From positions 434,001-498,000 of the forward strand of contig NZ_QMIG01000001.1 of NCBI RefSeq assembly GCF_003287285.1: a DNA stretch of 64,000 nucleotides, read 5' to 3'. Every line of letters begins with the position of its first letter. The stretch's first letter is position 1. Origin of the DNA: Phytoactinopolyspora halophila. Its GTDB lineage: Bacteria > Actinomycetota > Actinomycetes > Jiangellales > Jiangellaceae. The translations under genes were made by a program, and so were the position numbers. This document shows positions 7,637 to 16,952 of the stretch, piece by piece. The notes under the pieces are model-generated. The model was given only the letters and a program-made list of their open reading frames with translations, made no database searches and was not told the DNA's origin.

Positions 7637-10081
7637 ATGAGTGACACCACCCAAGACTCCGTTCCACCCTCCACATCCGAACCGCCCGCCACACCCGATC
7701 CCTCCAACCGCGCGAGTCAACCTGGCCAGGCCGGTGACGTAGACCAGCCCGGCCATGCTGGCGTGCCTCCCGCACAGGACGGGCTCGGCGCCGGTGTCTC
7801 CGGGGTGGAAGCGCGCATCAGCCAGGCTCTCGACCAGCTCCGGAATCTCGACCGCCAATTCCCCGAACTCCGGCACAAGGTCGCGAAACGTGCGCTGGAT
7901 GCCGCTCTCATCTCCGACGCGGCCAGACGTCGCGGGCTCGACGTCGTCCGGCTGACCCAACAGACTCAGATCATCCGGAACGGCTCACATGCCGTCGGCT
8001 TCTACCAGAACATGGCCTCGCCCCTGACGGCGCTCGACCGCTTGCTCACCCATGACAAGCTCCTCACCAAGCAGGTCCTCGCCCAGCACGGGATCCCCGT
8101 GGCACGCGGCCAGATCGCCAGCACCATGGACACGGCCAGCGCGGCGTTCCAGCAGATCGGCCCGCCCGTCGCCGTCAAGCCGATCACCGGGAGCGGGGGC
8201 AAGGGCGTCACCGTCGACGTCTGGGACGAGGCCGAACTGAGGGCGGCGGCCGACGAAGCCTTCACATACAACCACCGATTGCTGGTCGAGGAGATGGTCG
8301 CCGGCATCGATCTGCGCATCATGACCATCGCCGGGCGCGCCGTGGCCGCCATGCTCCGCGTACCGGCCAACGTCGTCGGCGACGGCACGTCCAGCATCCG
8401 CGAACTGATCGAGCAGAAGAACCAGATCCGCGCCGGCAATGCCTATCTCCGGCATTGCCCGATCACCATCACGTCGTTCACCGAACATCACCTCGAACTT
8501 CGCGGGCTGACACCGGACAGCGTTCCGGAAGCGGGACGGCGGGTGTATCTGCACTACAAGGCGAACCTCTCTTCCGGTGGCGACAGCTACGAGATCGTCG
8601 ACGTCGTCCATCCCCGAATCTTGCGGCTCGCCGAGCAGGCAGCCGCACGGGTATCCAGTGCCTACCACGCCGGGGTCGACATCCTCCTCGAACGATTCGA
8701 CCTGCCGCCGGAGGCGCAGCGATGCATCGTGTGCGAGCTGAATCTCAACAACGAGATGCCCATCCACATCTTCCCCCTCTACGGCACGCCGACCGCCACG
8801 GACGACGAGACCATCGAGGGGTACTTCTTCCGGGCACGTACCGAAATCGAACGCGGGCCGCACCGCATCGCTGCTGAGGATCTGGCCACCGGCGCCGGTA
8901 ACGGTAGCGGTGATGGAAGCGACGAGGAGACGACGGCATCTGCGGCACTGCCAGCACCGGCGGCGCGTCCCACACCAGACGAGCTTCCCACGCCAGGCGA
9001 GTTCGCGGCCCCCGTGACGTTCGCGGCTCGATCGGAGGCAACCGCCGGCTCCGGCCGATCCCCCCGCTCTCCCCGCGGCATCGACCAGCATCACCTGCGC
9101 ACGGCGCTGGCACGGGAGGGTTTCGAGCAGGTCGAATACCGTGGCCGGCTCGTCCACGCGGTCCGCGACGGCGCACCGGTAGTGTTCGAGCGCAGCGGGC
9201 GGACCATGTTCGCCTCCGCGGTAGCGCGCACACCGGCCGCGCTGCAGCAGCTGTTGCGCGCTGCCACGCTGCCTGCCGTCGGCCGGCACCGCTTTCACCG
9301 CTCCGGCCTCGACGATGCCCGCGCGGTGATGCAGGAGGCTCCCGGTGCATGGCGGCTGCGCCCGCAGCCGGCCGCCGAGGGCACAGGCTCCGTGCGGGTC
9401 GAGGACGTGGCCGCCCTCGAGCACGCGTGGTCCCGGATGCCTGACGACGGGACGCACGCCATCCTGGAAGAAGCTCCGACCGGCACGTCGTGCACCGTCT
9501 TGATGGTCGACGGCGAACCCAGCGCCACGTCGTTCGCCAGCCCGCCCGGGGTGGTCGGCGACGGCAGCACACCGCTGGGCACGTTGATCGAGAACAAGCG
9601 CGCCGTTCGAGCGCACCACCCGTACTTGCGCCATTTCCCGGTGAAGGAGTCGTTGCTCACCGAACGCTCGCTGGCCCGGCGCCGGCGGCACCGGGACGAC
9701 GTGCCGGCCCACGGCGAGGTCGTACACCTGGCACTGACCCCGCTGATGTCGTACGGCGCCGACACGATCGGCCTCGCCGGCTGTCCGTACCCGGCACTCG
9801 CCGAGCTGTCCGCGCGCCTTTCCGGGGTCCTCGGGCAGCTCCCGATCATGAGCGTCACGTTCGCCTACGTGCCCCGCCCCGGTGGACATACCTGGGCCGT
9901 CTGGAGTCTCGACCCCGATCCGGTCGTCGCCCACTTCGCGCTCCCCGGACATCGGCAGGCCGGCACTCCGAACGGATCAGCTGGCTCGGACGGCGGGCCG
10001 GCCGGCTCGATCGATTCGGTCTACACGGACGTCGCCACGGCACTGGCGAAGAGTTCGCACTATGTCTTGAGCTCGACATGA
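7637..10081 (+). CDS. Tandem ATP-grasp ligase, cyanophycin-synthetase-like
   Basis: This protein of 814 residues has two ATP-grasp modules. The first (about residues 60-370) shows VAVKPITGSGGKGVTV, VVGDGTSSIRELIEQKN and the metal-binding end CELNLNNEMPIHIFP. The second (about 500-790) repeats the plan with VVGDGSTPLGTLIENK and LRHFPVKE but has a less clear glycine loop and no obvious C-terminal acidic metal site, so it may be weakly active or structural. GDGxSxxxELIExxN is typical of cyanophycin synthetase and GshAB-type ligases. A Pro/Ser/Thr-rich N-terminus and a Gly/Thr/Pro-rich linker (about 400-480) flank the modules. ATG at 7637 is the first start that drops an unlikely hydrophobic leader. 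It probably ligates an amino acid to a carboxylate; the substrate is unknown. Confidence 0.75.
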   Translation: MSDTTQDSVPPSTSEPPATPDPSNRASQPGQAGDVDQPGHAGVPPAQDGLGAGVSGVEARISQALDQLRNLDRQFPELRHKVAKRALDAALISDAARRRGLDVVRLTQQTQIIRNGSHAVGFYQNMASPLTALDRLLTHDKLLTKQVLAQHGIPVARGQIASTMDTASAAFQQIGPPVAVKPITGSGGKGVTVDVWDEAELRAAADEAFTYNHRLLVEEMVAGIDLRIMTIAGRAVAAMLRVPANVVGDGTSSIRELIEQKNQIRAGNAYLRHCPITITSFTEHHLELRGLTPDSVPEAGRRVYLHYKANLSSGGDSYEIVDVVHPRILRLAEQAAARVSSAYHAGVDILLERFDLPPEAQRCIVCELNLNNEMPIHIFPLYGTPTATDDETIEGYFFRARTEIERGPHRIAAEDLATGAGNGSGDGSDEETTASAALPAPAARPTPDELPTPGEFAAPVTFAARSEATAGSGRSPRSPRGIDQHHLRTALAREGFEQVEYRGRLVHAVRDGAPVVFERSGRTMFASAVARTPAALQQLLRAATLPAVGRHRFHRSGLDDARAVMQEAPGAWRLRPQPAAEGTGSVRVEDVAALEHAWSRMPDDGTHAILEEAPTGTSCTVLMVDGEPSATSFASPPGVVGDGSTPLGTLIENKRAVRAHHPYLRHFPVKESLLTERSLARRRRHRDDVPAHGEVVHLALTPLMSYGADTIGLAGCPYPALAELSARLSGVLGQLPIMSVTFAYVPRPGGHTWAVWSLDPDPVVAHFALPGHRQAGTPNGSAGSDGGPAGSIDSVYTDVATALAKSSHYVLSST

Positions 10082-10166
10082 GGGACCGGATCGCGGGATC
10101 GTGCACGCAGTCAGGCATAGTGGACCGCGATGTGAGCGCTGGGCGCTCGAACTCGAGGAGGCATGC

Positions 10167-11429
10167 ATGACCGCAGATCTCGCGGTGATCGGCCTGGGCT
10201 ACGTCGGCCTGCCGCTCGCCCACGAGGCGAGTCATTCCGGGCTCACGGTCCGCGGATTCGACGTCTCGCAGGTGGTGGTCGACGAGCTGAACGCCGGCCG
10301 TTCACATATCGACGATCTCAGCGACGACGATGTTGCGGCGATGCTCGCAGCCGGGTTCGAGGCGACCGCCGACCCCAGCGTGCTCGAATCCGCCGACACC
10401 ATCATCATTTGCGTCCCGACGCCGCTGTCCGACGAGGGCGGGCCAGATCTCGAAGCCGTGACGGCCGCATGCCACACGATCGCGGCGCGACTGCAGCGCG
10501 ACACGCTCGTGATCCTCGAATCCACCACCTACCCGGGCACCACCGACGAGGTCGTCGGTCCCATCCTGGAGCGCAGTGGACTCGTCGCCGGAGAGGATTT
10601 TCACCTCGCCTTCTCCCCAGAGCGCATCGATCCCGGCAACAGCGTCTTCGGCATGCGCAACACGCCTAAGGTGGTCGGAGGGCACACGGCGGCCTGCACC
10701 AGCAGGGCAGCCAAGTTCTACCGGCGGTTCGTCGACACTGTGGTCGAGGCCCGCGGCACCCGGGAAGCCGAGACCGCGAAGTTGCTGGAGAACACCTATC
10801 GCCACGTCAACATCGCGTTGATGAACGAGATGGCGCGGTTCTGTCACGAACTGGACATCGACCTCTGGGATGTCATCCGCCTCGCCAAGAGCAAACCATT
10901 CGGATTCCAGGCTTTCTACCCTGGTCCGGGCGTCGGCGGGCACTGCATCCCCATCGATCCCAACTATCTGAGCCACAACGTCCGCGCCCGGCTGGGGTAT
11001 CCGTTCCGGTTCGTGGAGCTGGCCCAGGAGATCAACGCGACGATGCCCGGCTACGTTGCCCAGCGAATCCAGAACAACCTCAACCGCCAGCGCAAGGCAG
11101 TCCACGGTTCCACGGTGTTACTGCTGGGCATCACCTACAAGCAAGACATCGCCGATCAACGCGAGTCTCCTGCCGTACCCGTGGCGAAACGGCTGATGGC
11201 CCTCGGCGCCAACGTGATCTTTCACGATCCCCATGTGTCGATATGGGAGGTCGATGACGTCGTCCTGCAATGCACGCCCGACCTCGACGCCGCCTTGACC
11301 AGTTCCGATGTCACCGTGATCCTTCAAGGGCACCGCGGATACGACGGCGAGATGATCGCCAAGAAGGCCACCAACGTCTTCGACACCCGCGGCATCACGC
11401 CGAACTCCGGTACGGTAGAGCACCTCTAA
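10167..11429 (+). CDS. UDP-N-acetylmannosamine/UDP-GlcNAc-type 6-dehydrogenase
   Basis: This 420-residue enzyme oxidises C6 of a UDP-HexNAc twice with NAD+, giving a uronic acid donor. Features include the NAD loop VIGLGYVGLP (about residues 6-15), FSPERIDPGN, the lysine helix KLLENTYRHVNIALMNE, the catalytic cysteine in GPGVGGHCIPIDPNY (about residue 263) and GITYKQDIADQRESP. FSPERIDPGN and GGHCIPIDP are typical of the WecC/WbpA branch rather than UDP-glucose dehydrogenase. The start at 10167 has GAGGAGG 6 nt upstream. With the UDP-glucose dehydrogenase further right, the locus should provide two uronic acids. Confidence 0.88.
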   Translation: MTADLAVIGLGYVGLPLAHEASHSGLTVRGFDVSQVVVDELNAGRSHIDDLSDDDVAAMLAAGFEATADPSVLESADTIIICVPTPLSDEGGPDLEAVTAACHTIAARLQRDTLVILESTTYPGTTDEVVGPILERSGLVAGEDFHLAFSPERIDPGNSVFGMRNTPKVVGGHTAACTSRAAKFYRRFVDTVVEARGTREAETAKLLENTYRHVNIALMNEMARFCHELDIDLWDVIRLAKSKPFGFQAFYPGPGVGGHCIPIDPNYLSHNVRARLGYPFRFVELAQEINATMPGYVAQRIQNNLNRQRKAVHGSTVLLLGITYKQDIADQRESPAVPVAKRLMALGANVIFHDPHVSIWEVDDVVLQCTPDLDAALTSSDVTVILQGHRGYDGEMIAKKATNVFDTRGITPNSGTVEHL

Positions 11430-11437
11430 AAACCCAA

Positions 11438-11488
11438 ATGATCGTGAACACCTACGGAGCCATGCACACCAGACGTGTTCATGATCAT
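11438..11488. repeat. Palindromic repeat, family 2 copy 1
   Basis: ATGATCGTGAACAC (11438-11451) and GTGTTCATGATCAT (11475-11488) pair as 14-bp arms with one mismatch around a 23-nt loop. It lies between the UDP-HexNAc dehydrogenase and the next glycosyltransferase. A closely related hairpin recurs at 50702-50755. Confidence 0.7.
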
Positions 11489-11517
11489 CGAAGTTGGACG
11501 CCGGAGATGATAGTGAC

Positions 11518-12621
11518 ATGGATGTCCTCGTCCTGACGGTTGTGCACGATCCGGAGGACACGCGGATCCGGCACAAGCAGATCGCAGCCCTGCGTGACGC
11601 CGGGCACGCGGTCACGTACGCCGCACCCTTCAGCGCCTACGGCCGCGCTCTCCCGGACGACCTCGAGGCGGTCGATCTTCCCCGGGCCCGGGGAAGACGG
11701 CGGCTCAAGGCGTTCCGGGCATCCCGGCAGCTGATGCGTCAACGTGCGCAAGAATTCGACATCATCCTCATGCACGACCCCGAGCTCGTGCTCGCCGCGA
11801 AGAAAGTGCGGCATCCGGGACTCGTGTGGGACGTCCACGAGGACACCGCCGCCGCAGTCCGGATCAAGCCGTGGTTGCCACGCGTCGCGCGCACTCTCGC
11901 CGTCCGGCTCATCCGGCGAATCGAGCGCCTGGCCGAACGCCGGATGACGTTGCTGCTCGCCGAGGACGGCTACACCGTACGCTTCCAAGGCTCGCACCCG
12001 GTCATCCGCAACGGCGCTGTCGAACCGACCGAGATCGACGCCGAAACCGACAATCGCGTCGTGTACCTCGGCCGGATCACCAACGCGCGCGGAGCGGCCG
12101 AGATGATCGAGCTGGGCAAGCGGCTGACTCCCGAGATCGAAATACATCTCATCGGACATGCCGATCCGGACTGCGACGACGACGTCATGGCCGCACACCG
12201 TGCTGGGCACATCCACTGGCACGGCTACGTACCCAACGATCAGGCGCTCACCCATCTCTCGGGGGCGCTGGCGGGCCTCAGCCTGCTGCACAACCAGCCG
12301 AATTACGCGTACTCGCGGCCCACGAAGGTTCTCGAGTACATGGCCTACGGCCTGCCCGTGGTGACGACCCCGAACCCCGCCTCGGTGGAGCTGGTCGACG
12401 GGCACGGCTGCGGCATCGTAGTCCCGTTCGGCGATGTCGACGCGGCTGAAGCCGCGCTGCGCGGCATCAACGACGACCGCACTCGTCGCGATCAGATGGC
12501 CGACGCCGGTCGCAAGGCGGTCAACGAGTATTACAGCTGGAACGCCGACGCCGACCTGTTCCTGCGCACACTTCAGGGCGTCGCCGAGCACAACCTCCAC
12601 ACACGTTTTCCCGGGCCATGA
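11518..12621 (+). CDS. GT4 family glycosyltransferase
   Basis: The 367-residue protein is a GT-B glycosyltransferase. The N-terminal half begins VLVLTVVHDPEDTRIRHKQIAAL, which is common in polysaccharide GT4 enzymes. The C-terminal half has VVYLGRITNARGAAEMIEL and the donor-site segment YSRPTKVLEYMAYGLPVVTT (about residues 270-290), where the usual EX7E is reduced to a single Glu. No membrane helix is evident. The start at 11518 follows GGAGATGA by about 10 nt. It lies downstream of the uronate dehydrogenase and is closed by a hairpin at its stop codon. Which sugar it transfers is unknown. Confidence 0.82.
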   Translation: MDVLVLTVVHDPEDTRIRHKQIAALRDAGHAVTYAAPFSAYGRALPDDLEAVDLPRARGRRRLKAFRASRQLMRQRAQEFDIILMHDPELVLAAKKVRHPGLVWDVHEDTAAAVRIKPWLPRVARTLAVRLIRRIERLAERRMTLLLAEDGYTVRFQGSHPVIRNGAVEPTEIDAETDNRVVYLGRITNARGAAEMIELGKRLTPEIEIHLIGHADPDCDDDVMAAHRAGHIHWHGYVPNDQALTHLSGALAGLSLLHNQPNYAYSRPTKVLEYMAYGLPVVTTPNPASVELVDGHGCGIVVPFGDVDAAEAALRGINDDRTRRDQMADAGRKAVNEYYSWNADADLFLRTLQGVAEHNLHTRFPGP

Positions 12622-12654
12622 CACGTCTGTAGACGTAGTACGGCCCGAGAAAAC
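12605..12654 (+). terminator. Hairpin terminator after glycosyltransferase gene
   Basis: GTTTTCCCGGGCC (12605-12617) pairs with GGCCCGAGAAAAC (12642-12654), leaving one A/C mismatch. The left arm overlaps the last codons of the glycosyltransferase gene. There is no U-run beyond the stem, which is common for high-GC actinobacteria. It separates this gene from the acetoacetyl-CoA synthetase gene. Confidence 0.55.
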
Positions 12655-12729
12655 CTCATACGGCAGCCACCTTGATCGTCGACCAGCGGCGAGCCCTGTG
12701 ACGTCCCGGGCATCAACTAGATTGGGGTC

Positions 12730-14715
12730 ATGGCCGAACCCGAAGTCGTGTGGACGCCAGATCCCCACGTGGCTGGTGCGAGCCAGCTCGCGCGATTCCG
12801 GACATGGTTGCGCTCGCGCGGCGTGGTCGACGCCGACGACTACGACACGCTGTGGCGCTGGTCTGTCGACGATCCCGCATCGTTCTGGGCATCTCTGGCC
12901 CAGTATTACGACGTCGCGTTTCACGAGCAGCCGTCGACGGCGCTAGCCGACAGCCGCATGCCGGGTGCCCGCTGGTTTCCCGGTGCCACGCTGAACTACG
13001 CCGAGCACGCCCTCCGGCCCGGCGAGGGCAAGAGCGACAACGATCTCGCGGTCATCTTCCGCCGCGAGGACGGCCTCGAACACGGGCTCACGTACGGCGA
13101 GCTGCGTACGCAGGTAGCCGGGGCGCGCTCGGCCCTGCGCGATCTCGGCGTCGGCCGCGGCGACCGCGTCGTCGCGCTCGTCCCCAACTCACCCGAGACG
13201 CTGATCGCGTTTCTCGCCACGGCGAGCTTGGGAGCGATCTGGTCGTCTTGCTCCCCGGACTTCGGCCTGCGCGCCGTCGTCGACCGGTTTTCCCAGCTCG
13301 AACCCGCCGTACTGATCACGATCGACGGCTATGTCTACAACGGCCGGGCGTATGACATCTCGGGAACGGTCGCCCAGCTTCAGGCCGAGCTGCCCACCCT
13401 GCGCACCACCGTCGTCGTTCCCTATCTCGCCGGGTCCAGCCTGCCTGGCTCCCCCACGTCCGTCTCGGACGGTGCGGATATCGAGTGGAACGACCTGCTG
13501 AGGCGTGGTCACGGGGCTGCCCTGGAGTTCGAACCGGTGTCCTTCGACCATCCCCTCTGGGTGCTCTACTCGTCTGGCACCACCGGACTACCCAAGGGCA
13601 TCGTGCACGGCCACGGCGGCATCACGTTGGAGCACCTCAAGGCCATGGGGTTGCATTTCGACGCCGGGCCCGGCGACAGGTTCTTCTGGTTCACCACCAC
13701 CGGCTGGATGATGTGGAACTTCCTGGTCTCCGGCCTCCTGGTCGGCGCCACCGTCGTGCTGTACGACGGCAGCCCGGCCCATCCGGGTATGCACGCGCTG
13801 TGGCAGTTCGCTGCCGACGAGGACATCACGGTGTTCGGCACATCAGCGCCGTTCATCCAGGCATGCCTGAAAGACGATCTGCAGCTGTCGCAGCACGACC
13901 TCTCCGCGCTGCGGATTGTCGGATCGACGGGCGCGCCACTGTCGGCCGACGGATTCCGGTGGCTCACCCAGAACCTGGGGCCGTCCGTACAGATCGCGAG
14001 CTTTTCCGGCGGCACCGACCTGTGCACCGGCTTCATCGGCCCGGCGCCCGACGTCCCGGTCTGGCTCGGCGAGCTGTCCCGCCCGGCGCTGGGCGCCGCC
14101 GTGGCCGCCTTCGACGAGAACGGCGAGCCCGTCGTCGACGACGTCGGAGAGCTGGTCCTCACCCAGCCGATGCCGTCGATGCCGGTGTCGTTCTGGAACG
14201 ATCCCGACGGTTCCCGGTTACGCGAGGCCTATTTCGATGTCTATCCGGGCGTGTGGCGGCACGGCGATTGGGTGACCGTGACACACCGGGGGTCGGCCAT
14301 CATTCATGGCCGCAGCGACTCGACGCTCAACCGGGGCGGTATTCGCATGGGAACCGCCGAGTTCTACCGGGTGGTCGAATCCCATCCTGGCGTGCTCGAT
14401 TCGCTCGTCATCGACACATCCGGCACGGCTGGCGAGGACGGCGAACTGTGGTGCTTCCTCGTACTCGCCGACGCGGCGACGCTGGAGGAGGTCGAGGCCG
14501 AGCTACGCACCGAGCTGCGCCGCCAGCTATCGCCCCGGCACGTGCCGGACCGGTTCGTTGCCGTGAGTGACGTGCCACGAACGTTGAACGGCAAGAAGTG
14601 CGAGGTCCCAGTCAAGAAGATCCTGACCGGACGCGATCCGGAACGTGCGGTCAGCCGGGACGCTCTGCAGAATCCCGGCGCCCTCGATTCCTTCATCGCG
14701 CTGGGCTCTGCATGA
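12730..14715 (+). CDS. aacS: Acetoacetate-CoA ligase
   Basis: The 661-residue protein belongs to the acyl/aryl-CoA synthetase superfamily and has the length and motifs of acetoacetyl-CoA synthetase. It should activate acetoacetate with ATP and CoA through an acyl-AMP. Visible motifs are the P-loop YSSGTTGLPKGIVHGHGG (about residues 280-297), FFWFTTTGWMMWNF, ASFSGGTDLCTGF, and near the C-terminus LNGKKCEVPVKK with the catalytic lysine that is commonly acylated for control. The ATG at 12730 follows TTGGGGTC. The gene is bounded by a hairpin upstream and a convergent coiled-coil gene downstream, so it appears monocistronic and not part of glycan synthesis. Confidence 0.9.
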   Translation: MAEPEVVWTPDPHVAGASQLARFRTWLRSRGVVDADDYDTLWRWSVDDPASFWASLAQYYDVAFHEQPSTALADSRMPGARWFPGATLNYAEHALRPGEGKSDNDLAVIFRREDGLEHGLTYGELRTQVAGARSALRDLGVGRGDRVVALVPNSPETLIAFLATASLGAIWSSCSPDFGLRAVVDRFSQLEPAVLITIDGYVYNGRAYDISGTVAQLQAELPTLRTTVVVPYLAGSSLPGSPTSVSDGADIEWNDLLRRGHGAALEFEPVSFDHPLWVLYSSGTTGLPKGIVHGHGGITLEHLKAMGLHFDAGPGDRFFWFTTTGWMMWNFLVSGLLVGATVVLYDGSPAHPGMHALWQFAADEDITVFGTSAPFIQACLKDDLQLSQHDLSALRIVGSTGAPLSADGFRWLTQNLGPSVQIASFSGGTDLCTGFIGPAPDVPVWLGELSRPALGAAVAAFDENGEPVVDDVGELVLTQPMPSMPVSFWNDPDGSRLREAYFDVYPGVWRHGDWVTVTHRGSAIIHGRSDSTLNRGGIRMGTAEFYRVVESHPGVLDSLVIDTSGTAGEDGELWCFLVLADAATLEEVEAELRTELRRQLSPRHVPDRFVAVSDVPRTLNGKKCEVPVKKILTGRDPERAVSRDALQNPGALDSFIALGSA

Positions 14716-14743
14716 ACCGTCCCGCGACATCCAGGTTCCGCGT

Positions 14744-15112
14744 CTAGCTCTCCTTACCGACGCCGACCAGCGTCGCCACTCGCCGCTTGGCGCCCGCCAA
14801 GCGCTTGGCGAAGCGATAGGAGCGGCTGCTGAGAATGCGCTGCAGCCGGCCCTCCACCCTGGCGAGCCTGGCCTCTGACGCAGCCAGCCGGGCTTGCATG
14901 TCTTCTAGCTCCGCACGCATCCGTCCCACCTCATTCGCGGCGCCCTCGACGCGATTCGCACCTTGCCGGGGGACCGGAGCCTGCGACTCAGGAGCATCTG
15001 TACGTGTCTCTCCGTCGCACCGTTGCCGTTTGGGCACCCCTGACTCCGGTTCAGGCATCAGGCTATGGTCACTGTCACCTTGACGCACGAGCGCGACAAT
15101 ACGCAAGATCAT
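14744..15112 (-). CDS. Small coiled-coil protein of the glycan locus
   Basis: The protein of about 122 residues has a charged, low-complexity N-terminus. A predicted coiled coil follows (MRAELEDMQARLAASEARLARVEGRL), then SSRSYRFAKRLAGAKRRVATL. A coiled coil followed by SRSYR/SRSWR and a basic helix is often seen at the ends of glycosyltransferases and glycan-locus proteins, where it may contact the membrane. Neither start candidate (15112 or 15058) has a good ribosome site. The gene is convergent with the acetoacetyl-CoA synthetase gene and 150 bp upstream of the exporter ATPase on the same strand. It could be a remnant of a larger glycosyltransferase; function unknown. Confidence 0.55.
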   Translation of the reverse strand: MILRIVALVRQGDSDHSLMPEPESGVPKRQRCDGETRTDAPESQAPVPRQGANRVEGAANEVGRMRAELEDMQARLAASEARLARVEGRLQRILSSRSYRFAKRLAGAKRRVATLVGVGKES

Positions 15113-15262
15113 CACAAATTGTGAACGGTTTGGTCACACTCTGAGACGCACCATGAGCCCTGGCTCGAGCTCGGCACGAATCATCGGCCATCTCCGGCCG
15201 GCCACCGTCTCGAAAATCCCGGCCGACCTGGCCAATCGTCGATCCTCGCCAGCCGATCACGG

Positions 15263-16081
15263 CTACATGTCTTCGAGCGAAAAGGCGTCTTCACCAACTT
15301 CGAGAAACTTCGAGTACGCCGCGATCACCTCGGAGGGCTCACCGTGCATCATGACCTGACCCTTGTTCAGCCAGATGCATTCGTTACATAGCTTCTTGAC
15401 GCTACGCATGGAATGACTGACCAGGAACATCGTTCCGGCGTTCTCCGCGACCTCGCGCATCTTGCGCGCGGCCTTCTGCTTGAATTTCGCGTCCCCGGTC
15501 GACAGCGCCTCGTCGATGAGCAGGATGTCCGGGTTCAGATGCACGGCGACGGAGAACGCTAGCCGGCTGTACATGCCGGAAGAGTACGTCTTCATCGGCA
15601 TGTCGATGAACTCACCCAGCTCGGCGAACTCCGTGATCTCGTCGTAGCGTTCTTCCAGCTCCTTGCGGGTCATTCCGGCGGCCAGCCCGCCCAGAATGAC
15701 GTTCTCCCGACCGGAAAGCTTGCGGTTGAAACCCACGCCGAGAGCGAGCAAGGTGCTAACCCTGCCGTGCACCTCGATCCGTCCCTTGCTGGGAGGCAAG
15801 ATGCCGGCGATCGCCCGCATGAGCGTGGATTTGCCCGCGCCGTTGGCCCCGATGATTCCGATGCTGGTGCCGTGCTCCACCTCGAACGAGATGTCACGCA
15901 GCGCCTCGACCTCGTGGACCTCGCGCTTTCCCCGCCCCATGCGGCGCAAGGCGGACTTGAACGTCGGCACCTTTTCGAACGTCGTCCGGTAGGAAATGGA
16001 AACGTCCTGGACACGCACTGCCGGATCGGCAGTCTGCGTCGTGGCAGTGCTCACTTCGGTGGCCTCAGAGACGGACGGCAA
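15263..16081 (-). CDS. Polysaccharide ABC exporter, ATP-binding subunit (TagH-like)
   Basis: This 272-residue ATPase has Walker A GANGAGKST, the signature YSSGMYSRLAFS, Walker B DILLIDEALSTGD and the switch histidine in LVSHSM. The segments FKSALRR, GRVSTLLALGVGFN and SGRENVILGG mark it as the O-antigen/teichoic-acid exporter subfamily. It lacks the extra C-terminal carbohydrate-binding domain found in some members, so export is probably not gated by recognition of a chain-end cap. It should energise flipping of a lipid-linked glycan across the membrane with the permease encoded just upstream, whose gene it overlaps by 17 bp. Confidence 0.92.
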   Translation of the reverse strand: MPSVSEATEVSTATTQTADPAVRVQDVSISYRTTFEKVPTFKSALRRMGRGKREVHEVEALRDISFEVEHGTSIGIIGANGAGKSTLMRAIAGILPPSKGRIEVHGRVSTLLALGVGFNRKLSGRENVILGGLAAGMTRKELEERYDEITEFAELGEFIDMPMKTYSSGMYSRLAFSVAVHLNPDILLIDEALSTGDAKFKQKAARKMREVAENAGTMFLVSHSMRSVKKLCNECIWLNKGQVMMHGEPSEVIAAYSKFLEVGEDAFSLEDM

Positions 16082-16952
16082 ATTCGCGCTCCCTTGACAT
16101 GAAGAACAACGTGCCGAGGATCAAGATCACGATCGACCAGATTCCTCCAGCGATCCACCACGCCAGCGGAGGGATCTCGCCGTGCACCAGCAGGCTGCTC
16201 CATCCCCCCAGCATGGAGTACAGCGGATTGAGATGCATGATCCAGTGGGGGATTCCCAGGTTGTCGAGGTGCGCCAGCGGCATGTCTGGATACCACAGGA
16301 TCGGCGACAGGTACAGCCACGCCCGCATCATGTACTGCAGGAAGTTCCCGATGTCACGGAAGTAGACCTGCATCGCGGCGAAGATCATCGCCGTGCCGGA
16401 CGCGAACAGGATCAACATCAGGAAGAACACCGGGGCGAACACCGCCTGCCAGTGCAGCGGGCGCCCGAAACTCAGCATCAGGACAAAGAAGATCACCAGC
16501 GTCGGCAGGAACTTGAAGAAGGCCGTGCGGACCTCGGCCAGCGGAAGCAGCAGCCGCGGGAACGACATGTTCAGCAACAGCTTGCCCCCGCCGACGACGC
16601 TGGACGCGCCCTGCCGCACACATCCGGCGTGGAAGTAGTACGCGAACAGCGCGGAGCACAGATACACGAAGCGCTCCACGTTCTCCTCGAACGGATCGCC
16701 CGCCCCTCGGATGATCATCACGAGCAGGAAGTAGACGCACGCCAGCAGCAGCGGGTTCAGGACCAGCCAGATCTGGCCGAAGAACGTGTTCACGTTGTCC
16801 GCGCGGATGCTGGCGCGTGACATCTCGACCGCGAACGGCCGGCGCTGCCACAACGCCTTGAAGTACGCCCGCAACCTCGGTAGGCCGTTGCGGTGCGGCT
16901 CGTAGACGTGCACCGACGAGGTGAAGTCCTCATCGAGCCGAGTCGCGTTCAT
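16065..16952 (-). CDS. Polysaccharide ABC exporter, permease subunit (TagG-like)
   Basis: The 295-residue ABC-2-type permease contains about six hydrophobic helices, including IWLVNPLLLACVYFLLVMII-like and LPTLVIFFVLMLSFG segments, and the family element FRDIGNFLQYMMRAWLYLSPILW. It should form the channel for lipid-linked polysaccharide export with the overlapping ATPase. I chose ATG at 16952 because the sequence from VHVYEPHRNGLP onward matches related permeases, although AGGGAG abuts the start codon. A longer frame back to 17102 is open but low-complexity. Neighbours (UppP-like protein, ExoA-like GT2, LCP proteins) support a surface-glycan role. Confidence 0.9.
   Translation of the reverse strand: MNATRLDEDFTSSVHVYEPHRNGLPRLRAYFKALWQRRPFAVEMSRASIRADNVNTFFGQIWLVLNPLLLACVYFLLVMIIRGAGDPFEENVERFVYLCSALFAYYFHAGCVRQGASSVVGGGKLLLNMSFPRLLLPLAEVRTAFFKFLPTLVIFFVLMLSFGRPLHWQAVFAPVFFLMLILFASGTAMIFAAMQVYFRDIGNFLQYMMRAWLYLSPILWYPDMPLAHLDNLGIPHWIMHLNPLYSMLGGWSSLLVHGEIPPLAWWIAGGIWSIVILILGTLFFMSREREFAVRL

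Noticed and set aside
7985-9952. A 655-codon leftward open frame inside the tandem ATP-grasp gene.
   Set aside because: The rightward frame has clear ATP-grasp motifs; the leftward one is a GC-driven shadow.
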